Below are positions 25,701 through 37,700 of a stretch of DNA of 64,000 bases, in pieces (position 1 is the first letter of the stretch; the number at the start of each line of letters is the position of its first letter). Origin of the DNA: Theropithecus gelada (taxonomy: Eukaryota > Chordata > Mammalia > Primates > Cercopithecidae). The stretch is from contig NC_037682.1 of assembly GCF_003255815.1 (NCBI RefSeq), positions 12,372,159 through 12,436,158 on the forward strand. The letters are read 5' to 3'. Position numbers and translations under genes: made by a program. Under the pieces are notes generated by a model. That model was not told the DNA's origin. It did no database searches and saw only the letters and a program-made list of their open reading frames with translations.

Positions 25701-28700
25701 GCACCAGGCCTCTGTTAGCTGGCAGAGGTGAGGGTGTCACGCCTCACCTGAGAGGTAGCAAGGACAAAGGCTGTGATGAGGGTAGGAATCCAGCCATTGC
25801 CAAAGTAAAAGACAGTGAACCACGCGATGCTCTCCAAGGCAATGATGTGGGCCAGGAGGAGGAGGAAGAACACGTGGTTGGTCTTGAACAGGTTCATGTC
25901 CTCAGCTGTCTTCTTCAGGGCCCGGAAGTCCTCAATGATCTTCGACTGTTGACCAAGAGCACAGGGAAAGGATTCAGCCACCAGCCACTCTGGAGGGAAC
26001 ATATGTCTCGGGCTGCCATTTCAACAGCCAATGGACAACCCAGAGAAGCTGTGGCAAGAGGGGCCAAGCCACAAGCCTCCACCCTGCAGGAGTCCCTACA
26101 ATAGGTGCTGTTGCCACATGCCCCACACAGCCCTGGGCCCTGTATATTTGTCACAGCTAGGTAAGAGTGACAGAAAAAGGCTTTGACTCAAAAGCTTGCA
26201 TTTTGTACACCCTGTGTTCATAGCAGCTCTATTCACATGGGAAAAAAGGTAGAAACAACCTGAAGATCTCATGACGAATGAATGGATCCACACCACCTGG
26301 TCTATCCATGCTATGGAATATTACTCAGCCTTGAAAAGGGAGGAAATTCTGACACATGCTACAATGTGGGTGAACTTTGAAGACATCATGCTAAGGGAAA
26401 CAGGCCAGTCACCAGGGGACAAATACTGTATGATTCCATATACAGGAGGTCCTTGGAGAGGTCAAATTCAGAGACAGAAAGTAGAATGGTGCCTGCCAGG
26501 GGCTGAGGGGTGGGAGAATGAGGAGTGAGTGTTTAATGGATGTGGAATTTCAATTTGGAGAAGATGAGAACTGATGGCGGTGATGGTTACCTAACAATGT
26601 AAATATGCTTATTTAATGCCACTGAACTGTGCACTTCAAATGACTAAAATGGTTAACCACACTTTTTTAAAAAAGAAAAGTTTAATCCCAGCACTTTGGG
26701 TGGCTGAGGCGGGCAGATCACCTGAGGTCAGGAGTTTGAGATCAGCCTGGTCAACACGGTGAAACCCCATCTCTACTAAAAATACAAAAATTAGCCAGGC
26801 GTGGTGATAGGCGCCTGTAACCCCAGCTACTTGGGAGGCTGAGGCAGGAGCATGGCTTAAACCCGGAGGCAGAGGTTGTGGTGAGCTGAGACCGTGTCAT
26901 TGCACTCCAGCCTGGGTAACAAGAGCGAAATTCCGTCTCAAAAAAAAAAAAAAAAAAAAAAGAAAAGAAAAAGAAAAANNNNNNNNNNNNNNNNNNNNNN
27001 NNNNNNNNNNNNNNNNNNNNNNNNNNNNNNNNNNNNNNNNNNNNNNNNNNNNNNNNNNNNNNNNNNNNNNNNNNNNCTCAAAAAAAAAAAAAAAAAAAAA
27101 AGAAAAGAAAAAGAAAAAGAAAACTTGCATTTTCCACCACCCAACAGAGCACCACTTGCTCTGTGCGCACTGTTGGGTCTTGAGGGGTTGAGTTGGGGCA
27201 ACACAAACTAGTGCAGGAGGATGAGCTGAGGCAGGCAGGAGGGTGAGCTGAGGCAGGAGGGCGAGCTGAGGCAGGAAGGAGGGCGAGATGAGGTAGGAAG
27301 GAGGGCGAGATGAGGCAGGAAGGAGGGCGAGCTGAGGCAGGAAGGAGGGCGAGCTGAGGTAGGAAGGAGGGCGAGCTGAGGTAGGAAGGAGGGCGAGCTG
27401 AGGTAGGAAGGAGGGGGCTGTGAGCCCCGGGCACATGGAGCCAGGGAGGCGAAGTGGAATCAAGGAATGCCCTGGGAACACAATGGCATTGCGAGAAAGA
27501 AGGAACTTGGGACAAGAGGCAGGGGCAGGGCTGGACAGGGAGGAGAGTGGATAATAGGAGAGGAGCGGTACCCACAGGGCATGACCAGGGTGCTATGAAA
27601 GGTGGTTCTGGTGGCACATGGTGGGAGCCTGGGTGCTAAGTGGTGCAGGATCTGCAGCACAAAGGGAGAGCAATGGACAGAGCCAAGGAGCAAGGCCATG
27701 GAGGAGGGAGCTACAGGGCAGGACAAGCAAAGCTGGGTAAGCTGCAGGCCAGGAGGTGCCGGGGGGTGAGAGTGGGAGATGGACTTGCGAAGGAGGCAGG
27801 AGGGGACAAGCATGGGTTGGCATGGGTACAGGGCAGGTGATCTCATATACCATGGAGGGAAATGTGAGAGTAGGGGCATTGGCCTCTGGAGGACCCGCAG
27901 GGTGGCCTGCAGCTCATCAGGAAAGCCAGAGGCAATGGGGGCAGTGGGGGACTGGCCAAGAGTCCAGGCCAGGAGAGACCCTGGTCCTGGCCTGGCTCTG
28001 CTAAGCAGAGGGGTCCAGCCCAGGCTGGCAACAAGAGGAGGAAGGGCTCGCTGAGGCCAGAGTGGGACCTCCATGACCACCCTGGTCATGCCCTGTGGGT
28101 ACCACTCCTCTCCTTGTAACCACTCTCCTCCCCGTCCTGCCCTGCCCCTGCCTCCTGTCCCAAGTTCCTTCTATACACTGCTCCACCATTTACATGGGGA
28201 CTTCATTGTTGAACAAAACAGCCCGTGAAACCTCAGGGGTTGCTATTTTCACACGTCACTGTCCTGGAAACCCAGCACCCAGGAGAGTGTCTGACCTGCA
28301 GACGATGAAGCAATGACCAGGAAATGGCCATTCTTTCTCAAAGAGGTGCTCCCAGACCCCAAAGCCACTCTTGTCATTAAATGACATTTTTTAGTGTTTC
28401 TGTCCTGTCTTTCCCCTAGATTGTCATCTGGCACCTTTCTGGAAAGGGATGGAGGAGAATGAAAGTGAAACTGGCTAGAAGAGAGGAGACGCCACTAGCT
28501 GTTGTCAAATCCCAGCTCCCAGGGAAGCTCTGAGGCCCTCCCTGACCACAGGTGATCCACAGTGGCTCCTCCAGGACAAAAGCACCCCTGCCTGCCCCAG
28601 CCCCAGTTACCGGTCCTGGGGTGAGGGGAGCCTCTCTCAGACTCCCAGCCACCCCCAGCCTCTTCTCCACCCCCACCCAGGTTGCAAGCCCGACTCACGT

Positions 28701-31700
28701 TCTTGCCATGGTCCTGGCTAGGCTCTTCTGGGGCCAGCTCACCAATCAGCAGGGGTTTCAAGAACTTGCCCACGAATTTCAGGTCAGGGTGGAAGGCGCG
28801 GAAGGCATCCTGGAGAGCAGAGGGCAGTGGTGAGGCTGAGACCCGACCTCTGTCTGCTCTCGGGTCCCAAGGAGGACAGTGCTCAACCAGCAGCAGCTCC
28901 ATGTGTGCACCCAGACACCAAACAGGGTCTCCTGTGATCTGGCCCCAAATGCTGTCTCCAGCATTTTTCCAGGACAGAGCCCTTAGTGCCCAATGCCAAC
29001 AGCAATAGCCACCTGGACTTCTGTGCCGGCACAGGCATGCTAAACTCCCCAGGGGTTTGTGGATAGCTGCACAGGCTGCCTTTGGGCAAGTCAGGAAATG
29101 GTGACCCTCCAGGAAGGCGCACCAGGAAGACATGGGGCTCAGGGAGGACTTGAGCCTCAACTGCGTAAGCTGAGTGCCTTGCATGGTGCACAAACTGCAC
29201 CACCCACCACCTCTTGTAAGTTCCTCACCTTCATATCCAGGGTTATCGATGAAAATAACAAGACCAAATACTACCATGGCATTGGAAATGTGCTCAGATA
29301 AAGTAAACAAAAAATAAACACAGAGTTATGTAAAAAGCATTCCTGAAAAAAAGCCTGGGATGATCTAGGCTATTATTATACATGTTAAGATAGCTGGATT
29401 ATGCCTTGCTTTATTTTCATTACTTTCCGAACTCTAACACTGCTATAATGATAAACGTTTTAATCTTTTTTTCCCCAATTATAACGTAAAAATGTGCTGA
29501 GTTTTGGTCAAGTTAGAAAAGGCACAGCAGAATAAAGAGGAAAATAAATATCACCCAGAAAGTGATCATTATTGCTAATATGTTAGCAGTTTTCCTTCCA
29601 GCTTTTTTCTATACACATTATGCATATTACATTAATTATCTCATAAAAAATCTAGCATTTCTATTAGGGATGAGCTGGCACCAGGCGTGCCTGAGGGGAT
29701 GCAATAGAATGTCCCAGTGGTGAACACTGTTTAATCTGCATCAAGTCAAGCTTCCAGACATTGGTAGGATTGGCAAACCAGTCAAGCTCCACCATGAGAA
29801 ACAATCAGAAAAATCAATATAGCTGGGAAAAAAAATACAGGTTTGTGGAAAAAAAAAAAGTATGGAAGCATGGTCTAGATTAAAAGAGACTAAAATGATA
29901 TAAAAACTGCAACTTTTGTTCAGTCGCAGGGGCTCACACCCGTAATCCCAGCACTTTGGGAGGCAGAGGCAGGGGGATCACTTGAGGCCAGGAGTTCAAG
30001 ACCAGCCTGAGTAACATAGCAAGACCCGTCTCTATAAAAATAAACAAAATTAGCCAGGTGTGGTGACCTGCACCAATAACCCCAGCTACTCAGGAGGCTG
30101 AGGCAGGAAGATACAGTAAGTAATGATGGTGCCACTGCACTCCAGTCTGGGCAAGAGAGTGAGACCCTGCCTCAAAAAACGAACAGGCCAGGCACAGTGG
30201 CTCATGCCTGTAATCCCAGCACTTTGGGAGGCCGAGACAGGGATCACCTGAGGTTAGGAGTTTGAGATCAGCCTGGGCAAAATGGTGATATACCGTCTCT
30301 ACTAAAAATACAAAAATTAGTCAGGCATGGTGGCGCACGCATGTAATCCCAGCTACTCAGGAGGCTGAGGCACAAGAATCCCTTAAAACCAGGAGGCGGA
30401 GGTTGCAGTGAGCCAAGATTGCACCACTGCACTCCAGCCTGGGTGACAGAGTGAGACTCTGTCTCAAAAAACAAACAACATCCTGCAATTCTTTAATGTG
30501 AAAGGCTCTCACTTGAAGGAAAAAATAAGTTATACAAGGGTTTTCAGGGGTTGAATGAGAAAAAATAAATATGGACCAGATATTCGATCATATCAAGGAA
30601 TTACTATTAATTTTCTTAAACGTGACAAAGGTACTGTGATTATGTTAGAGCATCTCTTCTTTTTTCCTTAGGAAATGATGAAGACCTTACGGATATGATC
30701 ACATAATGACACGGCTTATTTTCAAAAGGAAACTGCACACGTGTAAAGAGGAAAAACGCGAAGGTGGCAAAATGTTAAGACTAGTGAATCTTGGTTGAGG
30801 ATACACAGGTGTTTGCTTGCTCTTTCGACATTTCTGAATGTTGGGAAATTTTCAAAATTAAAAAGAAGAGGGGGCTGGGTGCGGTCATCTTAGCACTTTG
30901 GGAGTCCAAGGCGGCAGATTGCCTGAGGCCAGGAGTTTGAGACCAGCCTGGCCAACATGGTGAAACCCCGTCTCTACATAACAACAACAAAAAAATTCGC
31001 CGGGCGTGGTAGCACACACCTGTAATCCCAGCTACTAGGGAGGTTGAGGCAGGGGAATTGCTTTAACCAGGGAGGTGGCAGGTTGCAGTGAGCCAAGATC
31101 ATGCCATTGCACTCCAGCCTGCCGACAGAGAGAGACTCCATCTCAAAAAAAAAAAAAGAGCGTCGTGGGGAGGTGGAGAAAGTGCTAACCACTCCTGGAA
31201 ATCTTTTCACCCCCACATGTAAGGATCTCCTAAGGGTAACTGCCAGTCTCCCATCATCTCTTTACTACATTCCTGGCATTAAGTCGTTTGCTTGGTCTTT
31301 GTTCTATTTGTGTTTAGAACAGACTGACAAAGCAACACTTCGTGCAGGAGAAAACTAGGCCCATGGTTTTTAAAAAAATGCCTACGACCCACTAGCCAAG
31401 CAGACAAGGGATAGTAGCAGGGGATCAGGTCAAGTGTATTTTCACGGAAAAGACATGTGCTGTTCCAGGGCCCTGGGGACGCAGGGAAGAGGCCCAGGGG
31501 GCAGGCAGGGAGGAGGCCCTGGGGGGCGAGGAGGGAGGAGCCCCGGGTTGCAGTGGTGACCAGCTTTGCCGGCTCTGGGTGGGGTGAGCAGTCCCCACCA
31601 AAGCCTCAGCCACCTCTGCAAAATAAGCAAGGCCCTGGGAGAGGCCTGGAGGAGCTGCCAAAGTCAGGGCCCAGGGCTGGGCCTGAAAAAGCCCCTTCAT

Positions 31701-34700
31701 TGGTCCTCCTCACATCACACCACAGCCTTTGAGAAATGAACAGGAAGTCCCTGGTAAGGCAGTTTCCTAAGAAGCAGCTGCAGCGGCTGATAACTAATGG
31801 ATGCCTCTTGTTTCACTGAAAGGCAAGATTCAGTGGCTTACAAATGGACTCATCTCTGCTCCTGCTGCCTCCCCAACACCCAAGACCTGCAGTCCAGGTT
31901 CCAGCTCCAAGGGAGCAGACAGATGACAGAGCCCTGCCTTGACCTGGGTTGCTCCTCAGCCATTTCCAGAAGGCTCACGGGCAGCCTCACCTCCCTGAGC
32001 CCAGGGGTAATAGGCGTGTGCCAGGCAGGGAGCCAGGAGTGTTGTTCATGTTACTCCCTTAGGCCTCAAGCCCCAACTTTTGAGATGAAGACGCAGGAAG
32101 CAAAGTCCTGGGCTCCAAGTGGCAGAGCCAGGATCAAATCCAGGTCCATCTGCCTTTAAGGACTCCTTTCTCACGTGCCACACGCTTCCTGCCATTTCAG
32201 AAAATCGAGCAGTCTGTTGGATCGGCTCCTTGCCCATGGTCAATGTGGCAGCTTTCCGAGCAGGCCTGGTGTGGACCACCCTTGAACATACCACGCTCCT
32301 TTCCACACCAGGGCCACCTCCACTCGGGACTCAGCCTCAATATCACCTCCAAGAGGCTTTTCCCAACATCACATCCGAAAGAGCTCTCCCAGCCCTGGGC
32401 CTTCCCTGGGTCAATGTCCTATTAGATCTTCACAGCAGTCATCAAGGTTCGTCATCAGACCATGTGACGTGCCCACTTGTTTATGGCCTGTGTCCCCCAC
32501 TGGAGCATAAGCCCCAGTTGGGAAGGCCTGCACCTGTCTTGTTTGCTGCAATAATCCCATTGCCTGGAACGGGGCCTCATAAGATGGCTCATGAGGGAAT
32601 GAATGGACCCAGGACCCCACAGCTGAACACACTCTGATATCATACTTTTCCACTGTTCAGTCATGATCAGACACTTGTCCTCTTCCGCATTTCACACAAC
32701 TTAGCTTCTGCCTCTGGAACACCAAAAGCCTTCTCCGGCATCCCCACGCTGGTGGTTGCTACAGCTGCCACCTGCTGAGGTGACGCAGGCGAGACACGGA
32801 GCCCCGGGAGTGGCTTGCATACATCAGCCACGAATCTTTACCAAACTTCGTGAGGCAGGTCCTTTTTTAGAGACAAAAAATGAGGCGTAGGTTGGCAGAG
32901 CCACCTGCCCACTATCACACTCGGGGATGAGCTGAGCAGAGTTTGAGTCACATGTGGCTACCTTGAGTGTTATCTGCTGTTCAGACAAAGGCTTCCTTCG
33001 ACATGAGCATCCTGCTCCCTGAGAGTGGATTATTTTTTGTCTCTCACTTCCCATTGCATAAATGTGTCTCACACGCTGGCAGAAGGTTCCCAGCACCTGC
33101 TGGGTTACAGGAATGTCTGGCAGGTATAAGGCAGACCAGGATTCAAGGCAAGGGAGGGCCAACCCAAACATTGTCTTTGGACCAAGAATTGGAACCGCGC
33201 TCTATCCTTGTGTAACAGGAGAGAAGCCAGAGACTTTCCAGAAAGAGGACCTGGAACATGGGGAAGAGAAAGGATTGGCAAACAAGTGAAGAAAGCAGAG
33301 CTGCACACACCCGGCAGGGCAGGTGTGTGAGGTGGGGATGTCAGAACACCCAGATTCCGAAGTGCATGTCACACTTCGCTCTTTGCCAGTTCCTGCTTCT
33401 GCCGTCACCCAGCTCTGATGCCAGTCAACTTCTCCACAGGGATATTTTCCCTGCCCCTGCCCAACTCCAGGTACAACTCACAGTTGCTTGCCATCCACTG
33501 AGCACCTGGTGCCAGGATTTGTTTATGGCTGTGCTCATGTCCTCTGCTGAGCAAGGCTAATCTCTGATCGAATGCTGCACAACTGGGCACTTGGCCCAGG
33601 ACTTGGAAAGTGCAGGACGGGCAAGCTGAGGGCATGCAGTGCAGTAGGTGACAGCCCTGTGGACCAGAACTTTACGGAACAAGTGATCTAAGAGTGTGGA
33701 GATGCACAGGAGGGACCCTCGCATTCTCCAGTGGAAATGAAGAGCAAGACAGGGACGTTGACTTCCTTTCTGCAGCAGAGATGCAGGCAGGGCAGGAAGC
33801 CCCTATGCCATGTCCCCTCCAAGAAAAGAAGAGGCTGGTAGGGCCGTGCTCTGTGGCCAAAGAGCCCTGCAGTGAGAGCCTCCCCCATAACACAGGGTCC
33901 ACGCACTACCTTGAGGGCAGAAAGGCAGGGCTGTACAGGAGATAGGCCCCTGCAAAGGCAACCTGGGCATGAAGAAATTGGTGCCATTCACCACTTCCAT
34001 CTCAGAACTGCTTCCTGGGGATGCTGAGGCTGCAACCACAGGAATTGGACGGCTCCCACCCAGATCTCAGCTGGGGAGATGGAGCTGCTCTCCAGGCCTG
34101 GGAATTCGTAAGGCTGGGACTGGAACCCAGGTCCCCTGCCTCTAAATACTACAACCCTCCTGCCTTGTCCAAAGGAGGCCAGAGTTCCACTTTAGATCTG
34201 TTGCCTTTTCACAAGAACAACCTAAGAGCAGGTTGAAAGGTGGAACAAACCTCTGGTCTCTTCTCGCCTTCCCTTGATTCTAAGAGGTCACCAGTGCAGA
34301 CCAGGCAGGAGCAGCTGCTGAGACAAGGGTTAGGGATGGGGGGCTGATGTCTGGAGGCAGAGGGTCCAGATCCAAGCCCCAGCTTGACAGACAGCAAGGG
34401 GAGCACATCCCGCAGCTTCAGGTCTCTGTCTGTGGATAATTCATCTTTGTGTCTGGGCCCAGCTCAGAGCTATGGAGACACTCAATTAATGTTTGATGAA
34501 TTGTTGCTGAAGATGAACAGTTCTGCAGTGGTGGGACTGCTGTGAAAAGAGCAGACACACTCTTAGGGCGTGGGTGAGGGTTCCTTTTGCCCACAGCAAG
34601 GAAAAGACGAGAGAAGCACCGCAGCAACAAAGGGAAGAGATCAGAGGTAGAAACAGGAAGAGAAGGAAGGTGAGCTGGGAAGACTTGAGGTCAGATCCTG

Positions 34701-37700
34701 ATTTGAAGTCTGAGCACTGCCACTTGAGCCAGGTTTGATACCTCAGAGCAATGAGAGGTGCCTACGGGGCTGATCTGAGAATGAAATGAGGTGAAATATA
34801 TGAATGTGCTTTGTAAGCTGCAAAAATCAAGCAACTTGTATTATTATAGGCAAGGCCAGGGTTTAACTTCTGTGGAAGGACCACGTAACAGTTGCCCCAT
34901 CCTTCTAGGGAGATGGATCCTGACTACCTGGATATTTTCCTCTTCAGAAAAAAGAAAATGCCCTGTTGAGGCCCCAGATTGTCCCCCTGATCTTCCGAGA
35001 TTGTCCCGAGAATGACTTTGACTTCTGACCTGGTTCCAGGCTGGTGTTAGGAATGACTGCACTGTGATGGGCTCAGAACATTGCCTGGGAATGTTCCAGG
35101 GAATCCAAACTGTCTTCTGATCAGTCTCTCCCCAGACTGTGCCTGGTGCATAAATTGTCACTCCGCTTGCTCTGGGGAACAAACCATCACCCAAAGGGGT
35201 AAAGCCACTTGCTCAACAGCCTAGACAAGGTGTCTCTGGATTTCAGTAGCCTGTTTCTGCCTCTCTCTTTAGGTCCTCTTTCCACATGCCCCACCCACCC
35301 TATGCTGCTCAAGGCCTTTTTCCAACCTGGTCCTGGACAGTTTAAACAAAACAAAACAAAACAAAAAGAACCCAGCTGCTCACTCCACCATCACCATCAT
35401 TCAATTCTGTATCCCCAGTTCGTGTATTTCATGCCCCAAAAGTCTTATTTTAGAAGACAGGAAGCTCTGGGGACAGGGATTGTTTTTACGTGTTGCTACA
35501 CCAAATAAAGCTAGCATAGATTTAAATTTTTTCTTCCAAATTCCTCTTTGCATACTTTCCATTCTAGCTGTTTCATAATCCTTGTTCTTATTCTCGTTTG
35601 CCTGAAAACACCCCATTGCATTCATCTGGTGGTTACAGTTGCTGGGGTGCTTTGCCACAAATCAGATTCGTTGAAACAGGTACAGGTGTACCTTATAGAT
35701 GAGGAGAGGTGGCTCAGTCAAGTGACAACACTCAGTGAATGAGCCCAGTAATGACATATTTCTTCAATTCTAGATCTGTTTGCAGCCCAGGTTGGCTCTC
35801 ACCTTAGCTTATGAGAGTAACAAAGCAACTAACATCCAAGATGCCAGGTTTATAGTCCATGAAAGTTATACAGAAAGCGCTGGAGCAGGACCAGAAATGA
35901 AGAGACTATTACGTTTTTATGAGACAGAGAAAAGGTCAGGGAAGGGTAGGGCATCCTAGTCCTCTGCTAGGAGAGATGTAAGCACTGATTTTTGGAGGGA
36001 ACTCAGTGTTAAGGTCAGGTAAGCACTGAGAACATCCAGAACAAGGATGAAATAAATCGATGTGATATGGTAATTAAACCAGAAAGGTCAAGGCAATTGC
36101 CAGACTGAGCGTTCACGTAAGAAAATATGTTTAACAATACGGAATAATCAGACCAAATCCATTGTATTTGACTTTTCCTTCTGGAAAGCTTTTGGTGAGG
36201 GCCTGGACAGGGCAGGAACCTTCTACAATTTACCTATACAATTAGAAACAGACCAGTCCAAGTCCAGCAACATAGAGTGGAAAGATCCCAGCCAGGATCC
36301 AGAAGGTCCTTTACTTAGGAATTACCTTTACCCAACCTCCTCACTGGGTTGTGGAAAGGTGCAGGTGAGATAGCGCTGAAGGTATGTGAAACATACCCAC
36401 CTAAGTTCTAAATAGCATCACAAACCCCCTAGGCTTAAGCAATGTCCATAAGCAAGTAAAACAGGATGGGGCTGGAAGCTGTAGGGAATTTCAATATCGC
36501 TGACCTTCCCAATCTTAGATAAGCCCTGGCCCGGCTGGCCCACACCACCTGTCCACTGTCCAGCTTGGATTATGGCGGCCTGGTCTGGCCTTCCCCTGGA
36601 GATGCAAGAGGTGGGGAAGGTAAGGGTTGGGGCTACGCAGCTTAGAGAGCAAAAGCCCACAAACAGTTCCGCATCCTAGACCTCCAGGTGGAATGATCTA
36701 CTTCAAGTTCATCCCTCCTTTCTGCCTCTCTCCTATACACCTTCCCCAATTTCTCTATCCCATCAGACCTTTTTTCTCTGCAGCCTATTCACTACCACCA
36801 AGAGCCGCCCTTTCTTCTCTCCTTGCCTCTGCTCTTTTCCCTCTAGCCCATTCGAATCCATGGGATACCAGCTGCACCTTTAATAAACGCCAGGATTTCA
36901 GACTGGGGTCCCCGGTGCGGATAGCTGGTGCAGGGTAATCACTGAGCCATGCATTTGGTGCGGGTAAGGTGGGCAGCCCTGGCTCCAGAGAGCTACCTTT
37001 AGGAGTGCAAGATGAGGAAAGGGCGTTCTTGGCAGGATTTAAAAACAGAGAGCCATTGAATTGAACGCCCGAGAGTAACCTCGAGTGCAGATGGACCTGT
37101 TGCCAAGCCAGTCTAGCGCTGCTAAATCCACCGGCTCAAGGCCTCACTCGACCTGGGCTTTGCAAACCCCAGCCCGTTCTCCATCCACCAATCCCCGACG
37201 CCGGTCCCCAAGAAGGTCGACTCGAGCTTGGGGTGAGTCGAGCGTGGGAACCCGAGCTATTGGGCGGTTTTTCCCAGGCGGCCACTGAGGGCCTTCTTAG
37301 ACAAGAGTCCCAGCAGGAGCGATCCCCGGCCGGGGACGAGCTTTCCTTCTCGCCACCTAGTCTGGATGGAGAGTGCTGGACAAGCGCAGAGTCCCACACC
37401 TGGCTGCCTGCGCTCCCGCTCCTTTCAGCGGCGCGCAGGGGCGGCCATCTTCCACGGTGGGGGCGCCAGAGCCGTCGGGCCCGAGCGCCCCACTTGGAGA
37501 GTCCCTGCCTCCGGGCAAACCCCACTGAAGGGGAGGACGCGTGGGTCCCGGCGCGCGCGGTAGATGCTGCCCTGTTCTCCACCGCTGGGACTTTCACCGC
37601 AGCGCCGCCTCCCGGGGTCCCAGATCCGGTCTCCACCCCAGTCGGCCCAGAGGAGGAGGAGGATTGGGGCGGGGGTACGAGTGCGATAGATGCACTTTCC

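Larger units (their letters stand above)
25946..28698 (-). other. FADS2 intron 2
   Basis: This intron is 2.75 kb. It contains an old L1 end, a truncated Alu, the assembly gap, a 22 bp minisatellite and a 95 bp inverted repeat. The part 28175-28698 is unique and I see no feature there. Confidence 0.9.

Noticed and set aside
26271..26528. 85-residue open frame with MEYYSALKRE
   Set aside because: It is the decayed C-terminal end of an old L1 ORF2, not a gene.
26897..27617. Open frames of 179-194 residues on the minus strand crossing the gap
   Set aside because: They run through N bases, an Alu tail and a 22 bp minisatellite that is open in several frames.
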